Source: Rotaria sordida
Lineage: Eukaryota > Rotifera > Eurotatoria > Philodinida > Philodinidae
Length of the DNA stretch: 64,000 bases
Direction of reading: 5' to 3'
Assembly: GCA_905250125.1 (NCBI GenBank)
Contig: CAJNOL010000296.1
Location: 9,764 to 73,763, forward strand
Of the stretch, positions 34,556 to 44,544 are shown piece after piece. The notes beneath the pieces were generated by a model. It saw only the letters and a list, made by a program, of their open reading frames with translations. It did no database searches and was not told the origin of the DNA. Positions within the stretch are counted from its first letter, which is position 1. Every line of letters begins with the position of its first letter. Position numbers and translations under genes: made by a program.

Positions 34556-36228
34556 ACACAAGTCAACCCTATTTTAGGGTAGGCACAGGTCTTCTTGTGA
34601 GAATAAATATTGTTTCATTTCAAGGCATAACTTTTTTTCTTACCGTTAGATCACACTTAGAAAACAAAATAATAAAATTTTGTGTCTTACTCAAACACTT
34701 TTACGTGTCGAAAAAACAGCGAACACGTTGATTGGCGTTTCTCAGGCAGTAAGAAATTTCTATTTACTTAATGCCATTACAGTACTCCCCTTGAAAAAAC
34801 ATCCAGCGACTGAATAAGTGGAAGTCAAAGAGAAAGAGAGAAACACTGCAAATCGCATCAGCACATTGCCATCACTAGAAAAATACAAAAATGTTTGAGT
34901 AATGCAACTTTGAGATGTTGACATTTAGCAAAACAATCCAGTCTTCAGATGACAGCCATGCAAGTGAGAGAGCTCGTTCGCTTGACTATACTTTCTCACA
35001 ATGTTCCTACTGCTCGTTGATCATTTCTCCAGTGATAAGAAAAGAAAGAGATAACTGCTGTAAATAACATTTTATTAAATATTTATTTCAAACAGAAATA
35101 CAAAAAGGAAGATTCGAGCTTTTGTGTCCTTATCTGGAACACATTGTCAAGAATGACAATAGAAAAGCATTCATTATATTTATATAACAAATGAGAAAAA
35201 AGAGAAAAGAACAACATCATAGGAATATTTCAATAAATAATAAAAAGAACAGTTCATACAATCAAATGGTCAATGTCGGCAATAATATTCAAACAGACTG
35301 ACACGTTGTTCAACACGAAATATTTCTTTTTTTTTTTATTTCTCATTGAAAAGAAACATTATGATAGGAATAAGTATTTAATCAAAAACTCGTTTTATAT
35401 TCTACACTAACATTTTCTTTTTCATCAACCGATTCTTTACATCACACTATTATCTTGATCAAAGTTATAGAAAAATTTTAAAATTGTATAATGAAACATG
35501 CGAATAACTTATATAAATTGATTAAAAAAAAAAGAAAAAGTATGTGATTTTTAATCAAACTCAACTTTTAATATCAAAAACAAATATTTATATTAATTCC
35601 AATTGATTTTATAATAATCAAAGGTATATATAAATTTGCATCAATAGTATAAAAATCAAACATTTATATTTATTCCATTTGATATTGTAAAAGGCAAATG
35701 TTTATATTGTGATTCGAGTAGATGTTAGAAATCATGAAATGTTGAGTTGTTAGGTTATGTTCACAAATTGTGTGAGCAAAATTGATAATTATACGATAGT
35801 TGTTATAATGAGTACACGATCAGGAGTTTGTTATTCAAAAGAGTTTTGATGCTTATTTTATGATATATTAACAAATAAATGCAGAGAATAACAAAATTAC
35901 AAGAAGAAGAAAAGTAACAAAAAGTGAAGGAAGTAAGTGTTTTTTTAAAATTTATTGTACTGTGCCATGTTGTACCTGGTTCACAGTTAGAGGAATATAA
36001 CCAGAAAAAAAAGAGTAAGACATGTATAACAAATATAAAACATCAATAGTAGAGGAAGAAAAAAAACGAGAGAAAAATAACACTGTATATATATCACACT
36101 AACATGTAAAAAATACAGATTAACAGCAAAGGAGTAAGGACAACATATATTCAAGCAGAAATGGTTCTAGAAATGAGGAAAAGATGCATAGTAATCGATC
36201 TAAAGAAGTAAGTGTTTCTTTTATAAAG

Positions 36229-36850
36229 TTAATTAATACCATACATTCGTCGCATATTATTATTGGATCGATCAATGATTTTTGTAGCGTTCAGTTTTTT
36301 GATTCGTAACATATTAACAATATGTTGTGCTCCAGTTGTTATCCCGCTAATTGGATTATATTGATTGGTTTCTAATGTGGATGGTCGTAGAAAAGGAAAA
36401 TCTGCTTCAATTCTTATGCGATCTAAAATATCTTGTTGTGTAAGTAACCAATTGTTGAAGATTCTTTTAGAATCGTTGTCGTATGGTGTTGTCATTGATC
36501 CATTTAAACCAATCAAAGAATTTTTAAAATAATTAAGAAAATTTGATATAATATTTAAATCGCTTTTTGAATTGATACAATGCCAATGAATTTTATGGGT
36601 ATTGTTCAAATGTAATTTCAGCTCGCGTAGCGTTATTTCAAATGAATTGATTCCACAATTATGAAATACAACTGGAAGTTTTAATTCAGCTGCTAATTTA
36701 AGTTGGCATTTAAATATAAATAATTGAAACTCATACGAGCAATTACTTGTATCATTGAGTCTACATCCACCAATTCCTACTGTAGTAGTGTTCAGATGAA
36801 ATTTATTTTTAAACATATTACCTAATTGTTGTAATATACGCTGCGGATCA
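36229..36850 (-). pseudogene. TatD-type metal-dependent hydrolase, 5'-truncated
   Basis: From about residue RILQQLG onward the minus frame matches the second half of the TatD DNase family: QLKLAAELKLPVVFHNCG, HKIHWHC, and IEADFPFLRP before the C-terminal N-rich helices, ending at 36229. These keep the two histidines and the aspartate that bind metal. The glutamate of the GIGECGLD motif is replaced (GIGGCRLND), and the N-terminal HxH strand is absent. In front of RILQQLG the frame runs straight into the telomere-like array at 36868-36970. A possible acceptor (GATCCGCAG) precedes RILQQLG, so an upstream exon cannot be fully excluded, but none is seen. Confidence 0.65.
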
Positions 36851-36867
36851 GATGGAAGATATCTTGG

Positions 36868-36970
36868 AGGGTGTGAGTGTGATGGTGTGTGTTTGGATCT
36901 GAAGATGTGGGTATGAGGGTGTGGGTCTTTAATTCTAGGATACAAACACCCACACTCACACTCACACCCA
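36868..36970. repeat. Telomere-like inverted array at the 5' edge of the TatD relic
   Basis: G-rich arm 36868-36927 with GATGTG units, spacer with TCTTTAATTCTAGGATA, C-rich arm 36946-36970. Confidence 0.8.
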
Positions 36971-37002
36971 TAAATACCTGTTATTTTTGGTTTTGCTTTC
37001 AT

Positions 37003-38293
37003 TTTTTATGTCTTGTTCTATATTATGTTTTTCTTTATTGTATTTATTGGTATAGTATGACGAAGAAGAAATATTCGAAACGCGTTGCTAATATTACTCT
37101 TGTTAATTTCTTATTCAAATTAAAAAAAATACAATTATATATATATACGTCTATCATTCTAAATATATGTGAAATGATTTTCCTCTATCTTCCATAATTC
37201 AAGAAAACAAACAAAGCTATTTTGATAACAATCGTTCGAATCCACAAAGAACAATTTCATCAAATTCCAATAAAATTGTGTCGAATTTGACAATCAGATT
37301 ATTCATATTGGAGACAAAAAGGTTTCTAAAATGAATGAGACATGCAAAAATTTCTTTACAAGTAGTAATGACACGTCAGTGTTTGATGGCAAGAATTCTA
37401 TGCAGAAATATACTTCAAGACTTTTTCCTCCAAAAAACTGATAAAAATGAATCTTCGTGTAATTTCTCATAGATCGCCAATTAGAACGAATATAAAAATG
37501 TATAATAGAATGTTTTTGCTTTTATGTGGACTAATTACGTTCACCAAAATATCAGCAAAACCATCTTTGTAAAAGTAACTATAAAATCATTTAAATTGAT
37601 ATACATCAACATACGCCATGTTCAAGTAGTATTTTCAAATTATTGAAGACACTACAAAATATATTGTACTTATTATGATTGAGAATGTCATGTATCACTG
37701 TCAAAGTCAACAGAGAAGTTTGAAAACTTCAAAAATCAAAATTTTGAATTTTCGGAACTCTAGTTCGTATTGGTAGGACGATTCTGTATTTGTGAGAGGA
37801 AGAAACATTCAACTCGCTCGATCAGAATCTCAACCACTTATTTCATATGTGACTTTCGTTAAAAACTTTGCTGCAGATATAAACACAGAGAATTCTTATG
37901 TCTAGATGCTGTTCTTTACGTACCAAGAATGATAATATTAACATAGTTCTTCGCAGTTAAGAGTCCTACACAAGCACCGCATTTTGCTGCCACGTATTGA
38001 AGCTATTTCTCATTGGCTGCTATCTGTCATCCAATATTCACGTGAACAAAAACAAACACACCAATGCATGTTGGAGCCTTGCTTGAGATTTTTCTCATTC
38101 TGACACTTAGTTTTACTGGACTCTCAACAACATTACTTGCGTGAGTGGTAAGTTAAATGACGCACAAACTAAAGCACGACTGATTCATATATTTCGTTTA
38201 GGCAACCTTATCGTACGAGTCTTCATAAACGACAACATTTAGATATCTCACTTTGAAATCTATTCACAATAAATTATATTTATTCATCTATTT
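37003..38293. other. Intergenic, no gene confirmed
   Basis: An ATG at about 38065 opens a short hydrophobic frame (VGALLEIFLILTLSFTG) ending at a GTGAGT donor, which could be a signal-peptide exon. No acceptor joins it in frame to the Ly6-like gene downstream. Confidence 0.35.
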
Positions 38294-39115
38294 GTGATAT
38301 TCGCCTTACTGCATCCAATGCACTGTAATTTATCCTGTTATCGATGTAGTCCTGGCGCGAATATTTTTGATCATAAGATTACAACGGAAAACATGCCAAC
38401 ACAATTAAACAACTGCTCATTGGCAACCGATCAATGGTATTGCCAAGCTGACATATCTTGGGAGAGAAATCCAGATAAGACCACTATTTGGTTAACAAGC
38501 TACGATCCTTGGAGATCGAGTGGACTGGCTCACCGCTTAGATGTTCGGCTTTTTGCGCCTGAGGACCCATTTCGACCACGTGTAAGAAATTCTATCAGAT
38601 ATATATGTTTAACTGATAAATGCAACGATCCAGTCAATTTAAAACCTCTACTAGGATCGCTAACACTAGCAGATCAATTCGAGGAGCTCGAATATCTTCT
38701 CCAATCGAATGAAACATTCGATGGTCGATGGTGTCTATTTTTCTCAAATTCAACTGGTGTTCAGCATAATTCAGCAAGTTCAATTGATCCAGCGACTTGC
38801 AAACAATGTTCAACTATTGTGAGAAACGAGCCAGAAGAAAGAGAAATTAGTGCAACATGCCGAACAAACTTCCCTCAAGCTAAGAAATTGTCCTACCAAG
38901 TGAGACTTGATATGAGTAGTCGAACACGATCTACTGCCTGGAGTATCGATTGTCAAAGACCTGATTGCAATTCACTTAGCATTGGTGATCGGATTAATGA
39001 GAAGAGCACAATTAAGTTTAATTTTGATAAATTTTTAAAGAGCATTTCTAGTAGTCTATCGATTAATTTTGTTCAAATATGTTTGATGTTTTTCATTGTA
39101 TGGTTTATCAATTAA
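38294..39115 (+). CDS. Ly6/uPAR-like three-finger surface protein, probably GPI-anchored; start unresolved
   Basis: The frame encodes up to 273 aa. Near the N-terminus there is a hydrophobic run (VIFALLHPMHC) followed by CYRCSPG, then spaced cysteines and CLTDKCNDP, the closing motif of a Ly6/uPAR (LU) domain. A second Cys-rich segment (CKQCSTIV...CRTNF...CQRPDCNS) suggests another LU-like module. The C-terminal 20 residues (INFVQICLMFFIVWFIN) are hydrophobic and end the protein, typical of a GPI-anchor signal. No ATG precedes the signal-like run in frame; the codons before it are ATT and ATA, so the start is missing, mutated or on an upstream exon. The first in-frame ATG is at 38318. Role: probable extracellular surface protein. 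Confidence 0.6.
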   Translation: MIFALLHPMHCNLSCYRCSPGANIFDHKITTENMPTQLNNCSLATDQWYCQADISWERNPDKTTIWLTSYDPWRSSGLAHRLDVRLFAPEDPFRPRVRNSIRYICLTDKCNDPVNLKPLLGSLTLADQFEELEYLLQSNETFDGRWCLFFSNSTGVQHNSASSIDPATCKQCSTIVRNEPEEREISATCRTNFPQAKKLSYQVRLDMSSRTRSTAWSIDCQRPDCNSLSIGDRINEKSTIKFNFDKFLKSISSSLSINFVQICLMFFIVWFIN

Positions 39116-39659
39116 TGTCGAATGATTTAAATAAATAATAATACAGTTTTTGAAATACTTACTGTCAGTAGTTATTTATTTTGGAATTTTCTAGTCGACT
39201 TGCGCAATACGAACTTAATTTTGTCATCAACAGTACTGATGAAATTCGTCCGATCGCAAGAGAATAGATTATCTTACCTATGCTAATAAACTTGATTATA
39301 TGATGCATGAACAGCTGGAATGGAGACAGTATGTTGAAGAACAGCCGACAGAGAGAATACTAAGAATGAAGGAAAAAAAGAACGATGTTGAGAAAGAATA
39401 TTGTCAATGAGTTTGTCTAGTCAATATGCTACAGTCTGCAAGGCAAATTTTCATTATGGAACGAAGACTTCATGAAATTTCAAATATGATAATAGGCATC
39501 ATTGAAACAATAGCTAGAAAAAAAAGGAGTATGGGGACTTGAATTTGAAATCCTGGATATTAGCTCTGGATGAATGATTCTGACTATTTTATAAAATAAG
39601 CATGAGAAAAGTTTTATTTTTGTACTGTTCAACTCGGAATTCGTACAGGGGTAGCTCGT
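39116..39659. other. Intergenic, no gene seen
   Basis: Nothing is recognised beyond the 3' flank of the Ly6-like gene, which has an AATAAATAATA run just after the stop. Confidence 0.45.
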
Positions 39660-39950
39660 GAATGATTAAGAGCTTTAAACTGACCGAAGAACAACTGAAA
39701 ATTGTAGTGTTCTTTGATGTAGTTTCCAGTAATCGATCACAGATCTCTTGGGTCTTATCAGACTCGCCTATTTTGTGCACTAACGTAATCAGTCGATGTA
39801 AGCCTGGCATTGCACGCAGCCTCGTTTTTTCTGTTTTCTTTTTAATTCATCATTCTGTCATGGTCTTGGCAACTTTTTCAAGTCCAGAAAAAATGAGCTC
39901 GATTTCTCATAGCATAATCTTGACCTTGAAGATGCTTGGGATGTAAGTCT
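39660..39950 (-). pseudogene. Relic of an ART-TPR gene (linker region)
   Basis: The minus frame has LHRLITLVHKIGESDKTQEICDRLLETTS, matching the GWNRMVHLMHTL...SQEICDHLLATSS linker between the ART and TPR domains of the gene at 15711. Upstream, a DELKRKQKK-like segment in another frame suggests a frameshift. No TPRs follow, and no catalytic motifs are visible. Confidence 0.5.
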
Positions 39951-40238
39951 GACAATGAATAATTAATTAGTTCGAAGCGTAAGACAATCGTCGAAGTGAG
40001 ACGAAGTTCTTAGATTGGTCACATCTATCATGGAATTCCATCTGATTCGACGGAATTGCTTCGTTAATTAAAGAGCTGCCGATATAGTATCATGTCTTAA
40101 GTTGAAAATTTCTCCTCATCAGATACTGATAATCCTCTTCTTATATTGTCTTGAGTTGCTGTCAAAATAACTATCTCTTGTCGTATATCTCCGAGTACAA
40201 TCATATTTTTGCGTCTCTGAGAGATCAGGGTGGAATGA

Positions 40239-40284
40239 ATGTGGGTGTGGATGCGGGTCATTTATTTTTCAATACCCACACCCA
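40239..40284. repeat. Short telomere-like inverted array at the 5' edge of the alkaline phosphatase relic
   Basis: GTGGGTGTGGATGCGGGT, loop CATTTATTTTTCAAT, ACCCACACCC. The phosphatase similarity starts about 25 bases downstream. Confidence 0.7.
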
Positions 40285-40309
40285 AGTTTTACTCGAATCT
40301 GATGCTAAC

Positions 40310-40850
40310 TTGATCTACGTAATTCGATCAAGGCTTTTTTTCTTCTTGTTGAAGGTGGGCGCATTGATCTTGTATATCATGATACACTGACAAGTCTTGC
40401 ACTTGATGAATTCGTTGAATTCGATTATACTATCGAACAAACCAAGAGATCCTTCTCTCATTATTGTCGCAGCTGATCATTCGCACGTATTTACATCTGG
40501 TGCTTATTCATTGCGTGGTTCAGATATTTTGAGTTTTGGTTCATTCGAACAAGTAAATACGAGTAATATTGATCATGCACCAGTGAACATCATTGCCTAT
40601 GACAATGGACCTTATTTTAATTCGTTTCGAAATGCAACCTGTTTATATTCATTAAACATGAACTCGACTGACTATCGTTCACCGGCAACTCTACCTTTGG
40701 TTTCTGAAACATACGGTGGTGAAGATGTTCCGGTGTATACTTATGGACCATGAAGTCATTTGTTTATTGGCATGCTTGAACAACATGCAATAGCACACAA
40801 AATGGCTTATGCAGCATGTTGGAGTATCTACAAAACTCGAGATCGATGCT
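40310..40850 (+). pseudogene. Alkaline phosphatase, C-terminal third, broken
   Basis: Bases ~40332-40440 read FFLLVEGGRIDLVYHDTLTSLALDE, the metal-binding EGGRID...H segment of alkaline phosphatases, with H to L at the usual GRIDH position. The frame then shifts by about 40440 into IIVAADHSHVFTSGAYSLRG (ADHSH metal ligands intact) and LPLVSETYGGEDVPVYTYGP. There an in-frame TGA (40751-40753) interrupts before SHLFIGMLEQHAIAHKMAYAAC, the normal end of the family. The upstream two thirds, including the catalytic serine, are absent. A frameshift, a stop and the truncation make it non-functional. Confidence 0.8.
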
Positions 40851-41994
40851 CAAAAGTAACTTCATCTCAATGTTCGATCAGTAAACCATTGTTGGTTTTG
40901 TTTTTCTTAATCTCTCTCTCTCCTGAATAGTTCTTTTCATGCGATAAACGACTAGACTAACTGACTTATAACTCGTAAAAATTATGTTAATCGAGATCTT
41001 GATTTTCAGAATATCACGAATGTTTTCTATTTCGGTCATCATTTTTATGTAACCTCTATTAATTTTCGAAGAGCAGTTGTGAATATATCCATATTTCTGC
41101 CAGACTACTGGGTTTTAAAGCGAAAGTAAATTGATACCTAGCATTTTCACTATAAGAAATGCACTTATATTCATGGACGACAAGTTCATTTGGATCTTTG
41201 GATCCATCCTGATTCACTGGTATTCATTCCTACCTAATTGAAACAGATTTCATCTACTTGGCGCTATCCGTAGCCGCTCAGAACAGTCAAATAACCAGTA
41301 ACTCATCCAATAGTTGATTTTGATTTACACATGAGCATCGTAGAAAGTTAGATTAAGTCAAACACTGCTCAGCGGACAGTATAATTGCAACTAATATTGT
41401 ATCAATCGCTCATGAGAATGATTCAATCTTTATCACAAAAGAAAACATCAATAAGGCAGCCATTATATGAGTGGATAGGATAAGGAACAGATTCAAGGTA
41501 AGTCTATCGATTTAAGATTGACAAAAAGTCAATAAATATTTTTTTTATTAAGGACGAATAAATGCATGCCTCGCAACTAGGCAAAACAAGTAAACGATCA
41601 GGAGTCAACATCGATAAAATTGCATGAATTATATAATCCATCATGAGAGTTATACTTGAAAAGTCTAGTGAGACGATAAATATTTATGAGCTACCCGTTG
41701 CGAGCTAAAATACATCTCATATAGTAATGATACCTAGGAATGACATACGCAATTGAAGTAAAAGGAAATACTCTGTCAATATAATTCACAACGATAAACG
41801 TACATGAGATCTATCACTAAGAAGGTTGCTTGTTGCTTTTCGACACATAGCAAACATATCGCACGCCAAAAGGACAAGAAAAAAAATGTTTTTTACTCTA
41901 ATACGTGTATGCGACACGAAAAAATTTTGCTTATCTCAGTATTCAATAAATATCTCCATGACACAAACATTTCTTGCGTCGACTACAAAGACGT
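40851..41994. other. Intergenic, no gene seen
   Basis: No exon, RNA gene or clear repeat was recognised. Confidence 0.45.
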
Positions 41995-42822
41995 ATGTCA
42001 TCATTTTACGAAAAGATTGAGAATGATCCTGTCGGTCGAACTTCAATGGGAAGTGCCACTGGTCGTGCAGTTGAATCAAAACGATGCGATGCACTTTTTC
42101 AAGATCCATTTGCAGATATCTATGCCGGTCAATTTGGTCCACAAGGTATCGAAATCTTAGCTCGTATGAAGAACACGACAATAGAATCCATTACGAATGA
42201 TACTGCCGTGCGTACACGCTATATTGATGATTTATTAGAACAAGCCAGCAGTACGAATCGACAATGTGTCATACTTGCTTGTGGTGGTGACTTTCGTCCC
42301 TTTCGATTGTCTCTAATCAACAGCTCACAAACTTTCGAATTCTATCTATTAGACGTATCAGGAGTACTTATCTATCGACAGAAATGTTTTGAACAACTCG
42401 ACCCGCGTTCATTTGCGACGAATCACAAAGTTACTGAAATTGCTTGTAATCTGGCAGATGAAGAGTGGTCATCGAAACTAGTTGAACATGGTTTCAATAC
42501 AGATCAGCCAACGATTTGGCTTGCTGAAGGGTTCTTTCACTATTTAACCGAGGAAGATATTCGAAAACTATTCGAACGAATTCGACAATTGTCAGCAAGT
42601 GATTCTTGTATCGTATTCGATGTTGCATCAACTCAATTACGAAACTTTGTTCCTATGATACATTTCGCTCTTGATGATGAGCAAGAGATACATCGAATAT
42701 TCAATGGATTTGGCTGTGAAAGCGTCGAATGCACACCATTTCAAAAGATTGGTGCCATGTATGGGAGAACAGTTTCTCGAGATCGATCATTCATTGTCAA
42801 GGCAAAATTGTCTCGACACTAA
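41995..42822 (+). CDS. LCM-family SAM-dependent methyltransferase, intronless
   Basis: From ATG 41995 the frame gives 275 aa without introns. It follows the bacterial COG3315 / leucine carboxyl methyltransferase-like pattern: an N-terminal FQDPFADIYAG segment, the SAM-binding motif CVILACGGDFRPFRL (canonical form VxLGAGxDTRxYRL), FYLLDVSGVLIYRQK in the position of the acidic SAM-ribose strand, and PTIWLAEGFFHYLTEEDI. In the family these enzymes O-methylate carboxylates; the substrate here is unknown. Intronless structure and closest recalled similarity to bacterial proteins raise the possibility of horizontal origin. A seven-codon open extension upstream (from TTG 41974) is not used as a start. 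The copy 2 repeat lies 32 bases after the stop. Confidence 0.75.
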   Translation: MSSFYEKIENDPVGRTSMGSATGRAVESKRCDALFQDPFADIYAGQFGPQGIEILARMKNTTIESITNDTAVRTRYIDDLLEQASSTNRQCVILACGGDFRPFRLSLINSSQTFEFYLLDVSGVLIYRQKCFEQLDPRSFATNHKVTEIACNLADEEWSSKLVEHGFNTDQPTIWLAEGFFHYLTEEDIRKLFERIRQLSASDSCIVFDVASTQLRNFVPMIHFALDDEQEIHRIFNGFGCESVECTPFQKIGAMYGRTVSRDRSFIVKAKLSRH

Positions 42823-42854
42823 AGTTTGTTGATGACTTGATTAGAACAAAATAA

Positions 42855-43079
42855 TTAGGAATGATCAATGTCCATGTGAACATCGATGTTGATATCCACT
42901 GACACCGTTTCTTACTTCAGTGTGGTTGTGAGTGGGAGCGGGAGTGGGGTGGATGTGGGTGATGTGTGTGGATCATTGCTTCGCCGACATCCACACCTAT
43001 CTTTGTCAGTTGGCATCAAAACAGAAGATTATCTCTTTTCAAATATTTAAGCAACTGTCTAAAGGTCAACTTTGACAAA
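42855..43079 (-). mobile_element. 225-bp dispersed repeat containing a telomere-like array (copy 2)
   Basis: The inverse orientation of copy 1 at 27971-28195. The G-rich arm (42923-42971) contains GTGGTTGTGAGTGGGAGCGG and the short C-rich arm is 42990-42998. Sequence outside the two boundaries is unrelated between the copies. Confidence 0.8.
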
Positions 43080-44544
43080 TTTGTTCGTAGAAAATTTGAA
43101 GATTAAGATGATTCAGATGCACTGTCATGAATCAACATTTGTCTCAAAGGATTTTAGAAAATGAATTGCCTTTACAAAATAAATGATCTTTCTGTTTCAT
43201 TTCGTTGGATCTAAGCCATTTCTATTCAATCTTGATCTCAATTGTATCCACATCCTTTTGTATTCGATTTTATGTTTGCTATACAATCATTACCATAAAT
43301 CTTCTCATATAAATTCATATGTTTTTATTGAACAGTTTAAATAGAAACGTAAAATTAGTTAAGAACATAAAGACAATAGTCAATAGTTTTTCGAGTTTCT
43401 TGGCTTGATGTTCATGATACACCATCAATTATGATGCTCATTGCAATGAGAAATGCAGGTTTGAAAAGAGGTTGTTTAAGGATATTGATTGAATATGTGA
43501 GATTGATGGAATGTATGTTAAAAACTTTGAATGGAGCAAGCTCTTCTAGCGGCTGTTGATTGCTATACGCCGCATGGAAAAGTATTACTTTACACTTGTT
43601 AGACACAATGAACATTGTGCCTATTATTTTCTATGTTAATTGATTGACAACTGCTAAGTGTTTCATAGAGAAATATTCTTATAATCTACCCATTCAATCG
43701 AATTAATTCCATCCCATCTTGTAAAATACGACATTTGTAGTATAGATTACATATTACTTTATAAAGTTCATGATTATCGTTTGAATCAGTAATGACGAGA
43801 CGATAATCACATGAATGCTATAATGAACATGAATGTTAAATATTGAATCATTGATGCTAATATTGGCTGCATTATTGCCAATAAAAAGTAGATGTTCTTT
43901 AACAGAACGAAATAAGGGCGGGTGTGGGTGTGGGTGGGATGTAGGTGTGAGTGGGATGTGGGTGGTGTGGGTGTGGGTATGGGGTGTAGGTGTGGGTGTG
44001 GATGGGATGCGAATGGTGTGGCTGTGGGTGTGGATGTTTGTAGACAAGACGATACTGATATCCACACTCACCCACACCCACACATCCACACCCACGCCAC
44101 CTGCACCCACCCACACCTACATCCCACCCACATTCACACCCATACACCACCCACACCCACCCACACCTACATCCCATCCACATCCACACTCACACACCAC
44201 CCACACCCTTTGAAGCTAAAGGAATCTCGTTCGATGAAGACCCAATATGGACAATATCTGAGCGTTGATGGATGTTTAAGTCGATGCTGTTTTGACCCCG
44301 TGCAAGCAATCAAGAAAGCAAATTCATTTTATTTTTTTTTATATGACCCTCACTTCAGTTGAGGGAACAAATAGAAAAAAAACAGTAGAGATCAAAAATA
44401 ATAATGAATGATACAGAGGCAGTAAAAATGGAAAATTTTACCCTAACGGTAACAGTGTTCCACAATAATGCAACAAAGAGTGGTCAAGTTATGAAGAAAG
44501 GAAAACTCTTGCATATAATATATTATACTTGAGGCTATCACTGA
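43080..44544. other. Intergenic region with the largest symmetric array
   Basis: Minus-strand frames at 43412-43615 and about 43754-43915 have protein-like composition (VILFHAAYSNQQPLEELAPF; RSVKEHLLFIGNNAANISIND) but no supported splice sites, start or family. They may be gene fragments. The array at 43917-44208 separates the second of these from downstream sequence. Confidence 0.35.
43917..44208. repeat. Large symmetric telomere-like inverted array
   Basis: The G-rich arm (43917-44039) carries GTGTGGGTGGGATGTAGG units and the C-rich arm (44059-44208) carries the complementary CCACCCACACCTACATCCC units twice. The arms can pair over much of their length around the 20-base spacer. Confidence 0.9.

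Larger units (their letters stand above)
33383..36228. other. AT-rich intergenic stretch with an inverted exon-like pair
   Basis: No full gene was seen. It contains a weak array at 33551-33600 and the inverted pair 33755-33930 / 34380-34555. From 35,000 to 36,200 the sequence is low-complexity A/T without exons. Confidence 0.45.

Noticed and set aside
38065-38145. Signal-peptide-like ATG frame upstream of the Ly6-like gene
   Set aside because: Its GTGAGT donor leaves phase 2, and no acceptor joins it in frame to CYRCSPG.
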